Shown: piece after piece, positions 1-6,566 of the stretch
How positions within the stretch are numbered: position 1 is the stretch's first letter
How the letters are laid out: each line of letters opens with the position of its first letter
NCBI GenBank assembly: GCA_017650255.1
Contig: JAGCFG010000043.1
Span: 1 to 23,237, forward strand
DNA: 23,237 bases
From: Alphaproteobacteria bacterium
Lineage (GTDB): Bacteria > Pseudomonadota > Alphaproteobacteria > RF32 > CAG-239
Direction of reading: 5' to 3'
Position numbers and translations under genes: made by a program
Notes under the pieces: generated by a model
Seen by the model: only the letters and a program-made list of their open reading frames with translations
What the model was told of the DNA's origin: nothing
Database searches by the model: none

Positions 1-51
1 ATTGGCAAAAAATTCCATGGGTCTACGAATTTTTTAAATACAAAGTCGAAG

Positions 52-92
52 ATGCCTTGACCTCGCGTAAACACGCTCGGAGGCATGACAAA
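52..92. repeat. Palindromic, possibly dispersed repeat at window edge
   Basis: The arms ATGCCT (52-57) and AGGCAT (81-86) are inverted repeats enclosing a second short pair, GCGT/ACGC, and are followed by GACAAAA. The stretch is clearly richer in G+C than its surroundings. It resembles the hairpin-plus-GACAAA intergenic repeats common in alphaproteobacterial genomes. On the minus strand the same bases are also open from ATG at 98 (or 86) to the window edge, so a truncated gene is an alternative reading. With one copy visible, the repeat call is inference. Confidence 0.35.
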
Positions 93-127
93 AGACATTC
101 CTTATTCGTAAATTTTCCATAAAAAAA

Positions 128-162
128 CGTTCGGGGAATTTTTTTCTCCCGAACGCTTTTTT
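128..162. terminator. Rho-independent terminator, probably bidirectional
   Basis: An 8-bp GC-rich stem, CGTTCGGG (128-135) with CCCGAACG (148-155), is flanked by seven A before it (121-127) and six T after it (157-162). Read on the minus strand it ends with a U tract and lies just past the stop of the small gene at 174-386, so its main role is probably to end that minus-strand unit. Confidence 0.85.
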
Positions 163-173
163 AGAATGACGAC

Positions 174-386
174 CTAATCCTGGGTGTAGACGTTATAGTC
201 GAAATCCATCTCTTTCAACCTGTCCCTGATGGCCTTGATCTCAGCAAGGTTATCATCAGGTTGTTCTTCCAAAGAACGTAACCTATCGGTTAACTCGCAG
301 ATGGAATAAGAGGCATACTCTTCGTAGAATTCCTCATAAACTTCCATTTCGTCGTCACTCAAAGTGATGTTGTTAAAATCTTTCAT
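174..386 (-). CDS. Small acidic 70-residue protein, unknown
   Basis: I do not recognise this protein. It has 70 residues, is strongly acidic, and is predicted mostly helical (for example ELTDRLRSLEEQ and AEIKAIRDRLKEM), with no signal peptide or membrane segment. Its C-terminal half resembles that of the 70-residue protein encoded immediately upstream at 422-634: both have SI..L, an LEE, then EI.AI, EM and FDY. The two genes lie 35 bp apart on the same strand and end at the terminator at 128-162, so they look like a tandem duplication in one transcript. No clear Shine-Dalgarno sequence precedes the ATG. The tidy two-gene arrangement with a terminator supports real coding, but function is unknown. 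Confidence 0.6.
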   Translation of the reverse strand: MKDFNNITLSDDEMEVYEEFYEEYASYSICELTDRLRSLEEQPDDNLAEIKAIRDRLKEMDFDYNVYTQD

Positions 387-421
387 AAAAACAATTTTTT
401 GGGGTTAATAATTTTGGATAA

Positions 422-634
422 CTAGTAATCAAACTCATGTTCCATCTCGTTGATAGCAGTGTCAATGGCGCTGATTTCAGAAGCTCTTTGCTTCTTGAAC
501 TCATCAAACGAAATGAAAGGATCTCTATCATGAACAAGCATGAAATCGATATCTTCACGCTCCTCAAGATTTTTTTGAACTTCACGCAAGGCGCTAATGC
601 TCATACCGCTGAATTGTGTGTTTCCCATTTCCAT
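422..634 (-). CDS. Small acidic 70-residue protein, paralogue of its neighbour
   Basis: This is an unrecognised small cytoplasmic-looking protein of 70 residues, helical and rich in Glu and Asp. It ends ASEISAIDTAINEMEHEFDY, which aligns with LAEIKAIRDRLKEMDFDY of the product of 174-386; SISAL/SICEL plus LEE also match near the middle. A stretch of roughly 20 residues (about 27-47) separates the two conserved parts here and is shorter in the paralogue. A second ATG two codons downstream (Met3) is an equally plausible start. The gene is divergent from the porin, so the AT-rich gap 635-742 must serve both directions. Confidence 0.55.
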   Translation of the reverse strand: MEMGNTQFSGMSISALREVQKNLEEREDIDFMLVHDRDPFISFDEFKKQRASEISAIDTAINEMEHEFDY

Positions 635-677
635 ATTATTTTTTTTATTTTTTTTTTAATAATTACTATCATATATT

Positions 678-686
678 TTATCTACA
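678..686 (+). promoter_or_regulatory. DnaA-box-like 9-mer upstream of porin
   Basis: TTATCTACA differs by one base from the DnaA box TTATNCACA. It is embedded in a 12-mer (675-686) that recurs exactly upstream of nrdD (3979-3990). In an AT-rich gap this could be chance; the repetition upstream of two genes is the only support. Confidence 0.25.
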
Positions 687-742
687 CAAAACATACACTA
701 TTTTATAAGTTTTGTCCAGAAAAATTTACAAAAGGACCAAAA

Positions 743-1843
743 ATGCACAAAAAAATAATATTAGCAATCGCACTCTATGCCTTATCTCCCGCCGTTTCTA
801 ACGCAGGGGAATGGAACTACGATTTTTTTGGCAAGAGTCACACTCTTTATGGCTATTCTGATTACGACTCGAACAACCGAGCATCCGAGTCGCACAACCA
901 TTTTCCCACCCGCCTCAGCGCTGGGGCCATGGCACAATATGCCTTCAATGATGACTACCAATTGGGACTATATCTCGACTTGGCCTATGGAATAGACCAA
1001 CAGCTCAAAGACTATAACCACGGTTCTTGGGGCGAACAAATTTATGGCGTTCTCGATTCTCCTTATGGCAAATTTATTCTTGGACAAAGCTACAATGCCG
1101 CCTATCAACTCAGTGTCGGTGCGCCGACAATCGATGTTTTGGGCATAAACCAAAGCGACATTGTCAATTTTATCGCCAACCCCAACTGGCAGCGCAACCG
1201 CAAAGGAACTGCCTATCGCAAACTTAATTCAACCGATATCAACACCGACGGTACCGCTCCGAAAATCACTTATATCTCACCGGAATTCAACAATGGCACA
1301 ATGTATGGTTTATCTTATGTGCCTGAGAGTTACAGCCGCGACGGACTGATCAATTCCCAAGCTTCCTACAAAGACAGTGCCGGTTATATTGCCGCACTTT
1401 CACACACAGCCGATGTTTTCGGATTCTCACTTTCCGGCTCACTCGGCGCCGCCTATTATGAAGACAACGACTATGAAACTTCTCTCGGCTTGAGTGCCTA
1501 TCGCAAAGGCTGGACTTTGGGCGGAAGCTTGCGTCGTACTTGGAAGGACGGAAAAATCAATCGTCCGATTCGCAAATTTGTTCCCGATTACGATGCATAT
1601 CGCGATTCTTGGGCGGCCGATGCCGGAATTGGCTACGAGTTCGGACCTTTCAAAACCGCACTTACCTATTTTTATGCCAAAGCCGATTGCAAAGACTATT
1701 CAAGTGAAATTTATCAATGGGAAAATTCCTACCAATATAACAAGCACCTTGTGTTCAATGCCGCCGTTGCCCGAGGCAAATTTGACAGCGACATTGACAA
1801 TGCCGGCTATGCTTATATTATAGGTGCAGACATAAAATTTTAG
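743..1843 (+). CDS. Outer-membrane porin
   Basis: This is a general-diffusion type outer-membrane beta-barrel protein of 366 residues. I chose ATG 743 because AAAGGA lies just upstream and a good Sec signal peptide follows (about residues 1-21, ending VSNA before GEW); the frame is open further upstream, but that part overlaps the minus-strand small gene. The mature protein is rich in aromatic and Gly residues with alternating short strands (for example ALTYFYAKA and AGIGYEFG) and ends in Phe (IIGADIKF), the usual C-terminal signal for BAM insertion. Length and composition fit the Gram-negative porin superfamily (Porin_4/OmpC-like). The regulator gene follows after 9 bp, with its ribosome site overlapping this stop codon. 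Specificity cannot be read from the sequence. Confidence 0.88.
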   Translation: MHKKIILAIALYALSPAVSNAGEWNYDFFGKSHTLYGYSDYDSNNRASESHNHFPTRLSAGAMAQYAFNDDYQLGLYLDLAYGIDQQLKDYNHGSWGEQIYGVLDSPYGKFILGQSYNAAYQLSVGAPTIDVLGINQSDIVNFIANPNWQRNRKGTAYRKLNSTDINTDGTAPKITYISPEFNNGTMYGLSYVPESYSRDGLINSQASYKDSAGYIAALSHTADVFGFSLSGSLGAAYYEDNDYETSLGLSAYRKGWTLGGSLRRTWKDGKINRPIRKFVPDYDAYRDSWAADAGIGYEFGPFKTALTYFYAKADCKDYSSEIYQWENSYQYNKHLVFNAAVARGKFDSDIDNAGYAYIIGADIKF

Positions 1844-1852
1844 GAGCCTAAA

Positions 1853-2464
1853 ATGCCCAATTTGTTGTTTTTATCTTCTTGTCAGGCTTTTTCCGACGAT
1901 TTCAGAGAACAGTTGCAGCTTGCTGCGCCGGATTTCAATTTTTGCTCCCAATATGATGACGATACCATCTACGACATAGCTGTTATTGAAGACGATTTTC
2001 CTACTGATATCAACTTTCAGGAAAAAAATATTCAAACCATATACTTAAACAATAACGAAAATTTTTCCGCAAACGGCATTGTTATAAATAAACCTGTCAA
2101 ATTGGAGAGTTTGCTCGATTCCATAATGTCTTGCGTAAACCTTTCCGCCCGCGGTGCCAATGCCAAAATAAGTTTTGGAAACTACACTTTGGATCCTTTT
2201 CAAAAAGAAATTATCAATCGCAAAAACGGCAAAGCAACCAAGCTCACCGAAAGAGAGGTGTCGATTATTAACTATCTCTACAAGGCCAAAGGTAAAAATG
2301 TCAGCAAAGGAGAGCTTTTGTCAGAGGTTTGGGGCTATAACCCCGAAGCAACAACCCACACGGTTGAAACGCACATCTATCGCCTGCGCCAAAAAATAGA
2401 AGAAAATTCTCTCGGTGACGATGCCATTATTACCGAAGAATCCGGATATTCCCTAAATTTCTAA
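1853..2464 (+). CDS. OmpR/PhoB-type regulator with degenerate receiver
   Basis: This is a probable transcription factor of 203 residues. Residues about 103-203 form a complete OmpR-type winged helix: KLTEREVSIINYL, the recognition-helix region TTHTVETHIYRLRQKIE, and the closing ESGYSLNF hairpin. Residues 1-95 have the length of a receiver domain and keep Lys80-Pro81 at the conserved Lys position. The phospho-acceptor position in YDIAVIEDD aligns with Glu46 instead of Asp, and the usual acidic pair near the N-terminus is missing (LLFLSSCQ). It is therefore probably phosphorylation-independent or locked. AGGAG overlaps the porin stop, so the two genes are probably cotranscribed and translationally coupled; control of the porin is possible but inferred. 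Its 3' end overlaps xth by 12 bp. Confidence 0.82.
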   Translation: MPNLLFLSSCQAFSDDFREQLQLAAPDFNFCSQYDDDTIYDIAVIEDDFPTDINFQEKNIQTIYLNNNENFSANGIVINKPVKLESLLDSIMSCVNLSARGANAKISFGNYTLDPFQKEIINRKNGKATKLTEREVSIINYLYKAKGKNVSKGELLSEVWGYNPEATTHTVETHIYRLRQKIEENSLGDDAIITEESGYSLNF

Positions 2465-3238
2465 GTCTGCAATAACCGGTACATGGTCAGAAGGGCGCTC
2501 AAAAGCCCGAAACTCTTTTGCTATTTTTATATTTCTCACCGATTCTGCTAAACTTTTATCCGTCCATATATGGTCTAGCCGTCGTCCCTTATCATTTTTC
2601 TGCCAATTAGGGTTGCGATAACTCCACCAAGAATATATTTTTTCCGGCTCGGGAAAAATTGTGCGTACGGCATCAACAAAACGTCCTTTTTCAAAGAACA
2701 TTCGCAGCTTTTCTACCTCAATTGGAGTATGCGATATTGTTTGCAACAAAGCTTTGTGGCTCCATACATCATTTTCCGACGGAGCAATATTAAAATCACC
2801 GCAAATCAATTTTTGCCTATCGGATTCTTTTTCAAAAAACTCGGTCAATTCTTCAACAAAATCAAGCTTATGCACAAAAGACGGATTCGTTTTTTCATCA
2901 GGAACATCCCCACCTGCCGGAATATATATATTATGTATTTCAACGTTTTTTATCTTTGCAGAGATATGTCTGGCATCATCTCTTCCAACATGATGATATG
3001 ACCTTATATTATATAGAGGCAATTTTGAAAGAATGGCAACTCCGTTATAGCCGGGCATGCTATACAATGCAATATTTTCAAAACCGATTCTTTTTATCTC
3101 TTCAAATGGAAAATCTTCTCTTTTGGCTTTCACTTCTTGCAAACAAACAATATCCGGATTCTCTTTTTGTGCCAACTTTTCCAAAAGAGGCAAACGAATC
3201 CTTATGGAATTTACATTCCAAGTTGCTAACTTTAGCAT
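2453..3238 (-). CDS. xth: Exodeoxyribonuclease III (AP endonuclease)
   Basis: This is an ExoIII-family AP endonuclease and 3'-5' exonuclease for base-excision repair, with 261 residues, the usual size. All catalytic motifs of the EEP fold are visible: WNVNS with Asn8, LQEVK with Glu35 (metal), IYIPAGG with Tyr105, CGDFNIAP with Asp148 and Asn150, RRLDHIW with Asp222, and the terminal SDHVPV with Asp251-His252. The start ATG overlaps the lolA stop by one base (TAATG), so the two are translationally coupled. The 3' end runs 12 bp into the convergent regulator gene. Confidence 0.96.
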   Translation of the reverse strand: MLKLATWNVNSIRIRLPLLEKLAQKENPDIVCLQEVKAKREDFPFEEIKRIGFENIALYSMPGYNGVAILSKLPLYNIRSYHHVGRDDARHISAKIKNVEIHNIYIPAGGDVPDEKTNPSFVHKLDFVEELTEFFEKESDRQKLICGDFNIAPSENDVWSHKALLQTISHTPIEVEKLRMFFEKGRFVDAVRTIFPEPEKIYSWWSYRNPNWQKNDKGRRLDHIWTDKSLAESVRNIKIAKEFRAFERPSDHVPVIADLEI

Positions 3239-3852
3239 TAACGACCTTTCTTCAGCTTAAAACGAGAACTGTCTTTTTTGAACTTAAATACCGGAGAATC
3301 AATAGGTTTATCGAGCTGAGTTTCATATAATGACACGGTAATCTCAACGCTTTGCGGGTCAATAACTTTCCACTGTTTCAACTCAAAAGGCGAGTTGCTG
3401 AAAGTCAAAGTAATAACCCCGATATCGCCTTTGCCCTTATAGTCAAGACCGATAACTGTGGTTCCTGCATCTTTATAAAAAGAAGCGACTTTAATTGTTT
3501 GTCCGTCAATTTTTACATCATTACCCAAAATGACCGAAGCGGGAATATCGCTATAATCGATATTGCTCACCTGATCCAAATCCTTGTCGTTATAAACAAT
3601 ATATTCGCCGTTACCGACAATCAAAATATTGGCCGGTGCATTATATTCCATTCTGATTTTGTTCGGTTTTTCAATAATAATCCGTCCCTCACTGACCGAG
3701 CCATTGCTGGCATTTTGTACAAAACGAGCCTGCAAAGATTTTACCGAATTCAGATAATTTTCAATTTTTGCAATATCGTTTTTTGTTTGTGCTTTGGCAC
3801 AATAGGGAAATATCATGGCAAGAGCAAATAAAACGGAACATAACTTTTTCAT
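3238..3852 (-). CDS. lolA: Outer-membrane lipoprotein carrier protein LolA
   Basis: This is a periplasmic chaperone that carries lipoproteins from the LolCDE transporter to the outer membrane. The chosen start is ATG at 3852 (204 residues), with AAGGA about 8 bases upstream; a TTG two codons earlier sits too close to that site. The signal peptide is MKKLCSVLFALAMIFPYC.AKA, cleaved before QTK; the Cys is not in a lipobox. The mature part has the LolA pattern: a helix with SLQARFVQ, then GRIIIEKPNKIRMEY, IVGNGEYIVYND, and the late strand LTFSNSPFELKQWKVIDP. xth overlaps its stop by one base; the lolA-xth pairing is an operon by spacing, not an obvious pathway. Confidence 0.9.
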   Translation of the reverse strand: MKKLCSVLFALAMIFPYCAKAQTKNDIAKIENYLNSVKSLQARFVQNASNGSVSEGRIIIEKPNKIRMEYNAPANILIVGNGEYIVYNDKDLDQVSNIDYSDIPASVILGNDVKIDGQTIKVASFYKDAGTTVIGLDYKGKGDIGVITLTFSNSPFELKQWKVIDPQSVEITVSLYETQLDKPIDSPVFKFKKDSSRFKLKKGR

Positions 3853-3981
3853 TTTCAAAATCCTTACAATATTATTATGTGCTACAATATAATGTGATTT
3901 AATCTCAAATGCAATTCTTTGTTGTTTTCGGATTGCACAGTTTTAAACGATAAAAAAGAGCGATTCGTTTTAAAATAAATT

Positions 3982-4002
3982 TTATCTACAAAATTATCCA
4001 CC
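3982..4002 (+). promoter_or_regulatory. Two DnaA-box-like 9-mers
   Basis: TTATCTACA (3982-3990) and TTATCCACC (3994-4002) each differ by one base from TTATNCACA. They lie in the same orientation with three bases between them, upstream of an nrd operon. DnaA control of ribonucleotide reductase is known for E. coli nrdAB; applying it here is inference. Confidence 0.35.
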
Positions 4003-4163
4003 ACCACAGTTTGAGAAAAAAAACTCGATAAGGCATATCGGCACTGTGTCAAGGCAAAAATTTTAAAAAAAATATTTTTTGTTTCTTGGAAAAAATCGAT
4101 TCCTAATTCACAATTCAGACATCAAATTTAAGGCCGAAAATTAAGGCGCAAAAAAAACTGTGC

Positions 4164-4179
4164 ATACAATATATAGTCT
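4164..4179 (+). promoter_or_regulatory. NrdR box 1
   Basis: ATACAATATATAGTCT fits the 16-bp NrdR consensus (acaCwATATaTwGtgt) at its core CAATATATAG. It lies 15 bp from a second, matching box, exactly the tandem layout NrdR needs. NrdR represses nrd operons when bound by dATP/ATP. nrdR itself is not in this window. Confidence 0.85.
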
Positions 4180-4194
4180 ATTTACTTTTTTTTA

Positions 4195-4210
4195 ATACTA
4201 TATGTAGTAT
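4195..4210 (+). promoter_or_regulatory. NrdR box 2
   Basis: ATACTATATGTAGTAT is a near-perfect palindrome with the NrdR core CTATATGTAG. Its start is 31 bp from that of box 1 (about three helical turns), so both sites face the same side of the DNA. A candidate promoter overlaps it (TTTACT 4181-4186, TAGTAT 4205-4210, 18-bp spacer), so bound NrdR would block RNA polymerase. Confidence 0.85.
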
Positions 4211-4260
4211 ACCGGATAACAATTTAGCGTAACTACTAACGAGAAGGAATAAAACTTAAA

Positions 4261-6315
4261 ATGTCTGACCACGAATACAATGCATCAAACATTAAAAACA
4301 GCACAAAAATTGACAGTGTCATAAAAAGAGACGGCACATTGTCTCCATTTGACGGCGATAGAATTTTTAATGCTATCTTAAAAGCCGGTGAAAGTACCAA
4401 AGAATTTGGCGAGCAAGAAAGCTATTTGCTTACCGGCCAGGTCTTAAAAGTTTTGGATCACAAATTTTCTGATTCTGTTCCTTCTATCGAAAGTATACAA
4501 GATATTGTTGAGCAGGTTCTCATCTCCGCCAACTATTTTGCAACCGCAAAAGCTTACATTTTATATCGTGATCAACGCAATCGCGCTCGTGGTGACCAAA
4601 AAGTTGTTGTCGATGTAGAAAGCTCCATCAACGAGTATCTCGAAAGATTGGATTGGCGTGTAAATGCCAATGCCAACCAAGGATATTCCAACGGCGGACT
4701 TATTCTTAATGTTTCCGGCAAAGTTACTGCCAACTACTGGTTAAGCCACGTATATCCTGCCAATGTCGGTGAGGCTCACCGCAACGGTGATATTCATATT
4801 CACGATTTGGATATGTTGGCTGCATATTGTGCTGGTTGGTCATTGAAAAACCTCCTTCACGAAGGATTTAATGGTGTTCCAGGCAAGGCCGAAGCCGGTC
4901 CCGCAAAGCACCTTTCTGCCGCCATTGGCCAGATGGTAAACTTTATGGGTACACTCCAAAATGAATGGGCCGGAGCGCAAGCGTTTTCTTCTGTTGACAC
5001 ATATTTGGCTCCGTATATTCGCGCTGACCACATGGCCTATGAACAGGTTGAACAATGCTTCCAAGAACTCATCTACAACTTAAATGTTCCTTCTCGCTGG
5101 GGTTCACAAACACCGTTTACCAACTTTACTTTTGACTGGGTTTGCCCTGACGATCTTCGCGACAAACATCCTATGATTGCCGGTGTCGAACAGCCTTTCA
5201 CCTATGGTGACCTCAAACCCGAAATGGACATGATAAACAAAGCCTATATCACCATTATGATGAAAGGCGATATCAAAGGCCGTCCGTTCACCTTCCCAAT
5301 TCCTACCTATAACATGACACCTGATTTCCCGTGGGAAGATGAAAATACCGAACTTTTGTTTGAAATGACCGCAAAATATGGTCTGCCTTATTTCCAAAAC
5401 TTTATAAATTCAGTCTTAAAACCAGGGCAGATTCGTTCAATGTGCTGCCGTTTGCAACTCGACTTGCGCGAACTTTTGGCAAAAGGCAACGGACTTTTCG
5501 GTTCTGCCGAGCAGACAGGCTCAATTGGAGTAGTAACCTTTAACTGCGCTCGTCTCGGATATGTATATAAAAATAACGAAGCAGGTTTGTTTGCCAGAGT
5601 TGACGAGTTGATGAACATTGCTCGCACTTCTCTTGAAATTAAGCGCAAACTCATTCAGCGCCTTATTGACAATGGCTTGTTCCCGTTCACAAAACGTTAT
5701 CTCGGCACCTTGCGCAATCACTTCTCAACAATCGGTGTCAACGGCATCAACGAGATGATTTTGAACTACACTAACGGCGAACATAATATTGCCGACGAGT
5801 GGGGCAGGGCATTCGCAGAAAAATTCCTTGATTATATCCGTGACAGAATGGTTAAAATTCAAGAAGAAACCGGCCACATGTACAACTTAGAGGCTACTCC
5901 TGCTGAGAGCGCGACCTATCGCTTTGCCCGTGAAGACAAAAAGCGCTTCCCTGGCATTATTCAAGCAGGAACGGAAGAGAACCCGTACTACACAAACTCT
6001 TCACAACTGCCGGTTAACTTCACCGACGATCCTTTCGAAGCCTTGGAATTGCAGTCTAATTTGCAGTCCAAATATACTGGAGGAACTGTTTTACACCTTT
6101 ATATGGGGCAACGCATATCCTCGGCCAAAGTATGCCGTGATATTGTAAGACGTGTTCTTTCCAACTATCGCTTACCATACATTACCATCACTCCAACATT
6201 CTCCATTTGTCCGAAACACGGCTACATTTCCGGAGAACACAAATACTGCCCGATTTGTGACGAAGAAAAATTGGCAGAAAAAAGAAAACGCGCCACTTCT
6301 GAAGAAGTTGCATAA
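4261..6315 (+). CDS. nrdD: Anaerobic ribonucleoside-triphosphate reductase, large subunit without its glycyl-radical tail
   Basis: This is the class III ribonucleotide reductase catalytic subunit, which reduces NTPs to dNTPs without oxygen. Residues about 17-110 are an ATP-cone (VIKRDGTLSPFDGDRI ... AKAYILYRDQR), the allosteric dATP/ATP sensor. The barrel domain follows, with the active-site finger RSMCCRLQ (Cys395-Cys396). A zinc site sits near the end: Cys650, His653, Cys663 and Cys666 (FSICPKHGY ... YCPICDEE). The protein then ends with a charged tail ATSEEVA at residue 684. The RVxGY glycyl-radical loop that closes a normal NrdD is absent and is found in the next gene. GAGAAGGA lies 12 bases upstream of the ATG, a rather long spacing. 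The NrdR box pair precedes the gene. Confidence 0.95.
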   Translation: MSDHEYNASNIKNSTKIDSVIKRDGTLSPFDGDRIFNAILKAGESTKEFGEQESYLLTGQVLKVLDHKFSDSVPSIESIQDIVEQVLISANYFATAKAYILYRDQRNRARGDQKVVVDVESSINEYLERLDWRVNANANQGYSNGGLILNVSGKVTANYWLSHVYPANVGEAHRNGDIHIHDLDMLAAYCAGWSLKNLLHEGFNGVPGKAEAGPAKHLSAAIGQMVNFMGTLQNEWAGAQAFSSVDTYLAPYIRADHMAYEQVEQCFQELIYNLNVPSRWGSQTPFTNFTFDWVCPDDLRDKHPMIAGVEQPFTYGDLKPEMDMINKAYITIMMKGDIKGRPFTFPIPTYNMTPDFPWEDENTELLFEMTAKYGLPYFQNFINSVLKPGQIRSMCCRLQLDLRELLAKGNGLFGSAEQTGSIGVVTFNCARLGYVYKNNEAGLFARVDELMNIARTSLEIKRKLIQRLIDNGLFPFTKRYLGTLRNHFSTIGVNGINEMILNYTNGEHNIADEWGRAFAEKFLDYIRDRMVKIQEETGHMYNLEATPAESATYRFAREDKKRFPGIIQAGTEENPYYTNSSQLPVNFTDDPFEALELQSNLQSKYTGGTVLHLYMGQRISSAKVCRDIVRRVLSNYRLPYITITPTFSICPKHGYISGEHKYCPICDEEKLAEKRKRATSEEVA

Positions 6316-6356
6316 TTAACCAAAATCTGATAAACTATTAACTAGGGAGAAACCAA

Positions 6357-6563
6357 ATGAACGTAATAAACATTGAAGACATTAAATTGACAGATGCTGA
6401 GAGACAAGAGTGCGAGATTTGGACTCGTGTTATGGGATATCATCGTCCTGTATCAGAGTTCAACAAAGGCAAAAAATCAGAGTTTTATTCTCGCACATAC
6501 TTCACAGAGAGCAAAGCCGTATTGGGCTGCTGCTGTGACAACATGGGCATTGCTGCTGAATAA
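6357..6563 (+). CDS. Separate glycyl-radical domain of class III RNR
   Basis: This 68-residue protein matches the extreme C-terminus of fused NrdD enzymes: CEIWTRVMGYHRPVSEFNKG followed by KKSEFYSRTYF. Gly27 in RVMGY aligns with the radical glycine that NrdG oxidises. The gene has its own strong ribosome site (AGGGAGA, 6 bases from the ATG), lies 41 bp after a clean nrdD stop, and ends 3 bp before nrdG, so it is an intended gene and not a frameshift remnant. The first 15 residues (INIEDIKLTDAE) may be a docking segment for NrdD. After the usual family end it carries about 19 extra residues with three consecutive cysteines (58-60). A stand-alone radical domain recalls GrcA/YfiD, the spare radical domain of pyruvate formate-lyase. 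Function by homology; the split is seen directly. Confidence 0.88.
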   Translation: MNVINIEDIKLTDAERQECEIWTRVMGYHRPVSEFNKGKKSEFYSRTYFTESKAVLGCCCDNMGIAAE

Positions 6564-6566
6564 TCA

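Larger units (their letters stand above)
3853..4260. other. 408-bp intergenic control region between lolA and nrdD
   Basis: This is the only gap over 300 bp. It separates divergent lolA and nrdD. It is very AT-rich, with long A and T runs, and has no convincing ORF or tRNA. It contains two DnaA-box-like 9-mers (3982-3990 and 3994-4002), a loose inverted repeat TTTTAAACGA/TCGTTTTAAAA around 3942-3974, and the NrdR box pair nearest nrdD. The middle part, about 4010-4150, shows nothing I can name. Confidence 0.7.

Noticed and set aside
373..585. Second minus-strand 70-residue ORF overlapping 422-634
   Set aside because: It lies in another frame across two better-supported genes and has a composition unlike a real protein.
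437..742. N-terminal extension of the porin frame upstream of 743
   Set aside because: It would overlap the minus-strand small gene and place the signal peptide about 100 residues inside the protein.
4100..4160. FNR-type site upstream of nrdD
   Set aside because: Only a half-site (ATCAA near 4121-4127) is present; no TTGAT-N4-ATCAA.
6310..6360. Frameshift explaining the split nrdD
   Set aside because: nrdD ends in a clean stop after a charged tail, and the 68-residue gene has its own AGGGAGA site and an N-terminal extension not expected from a broken gene.
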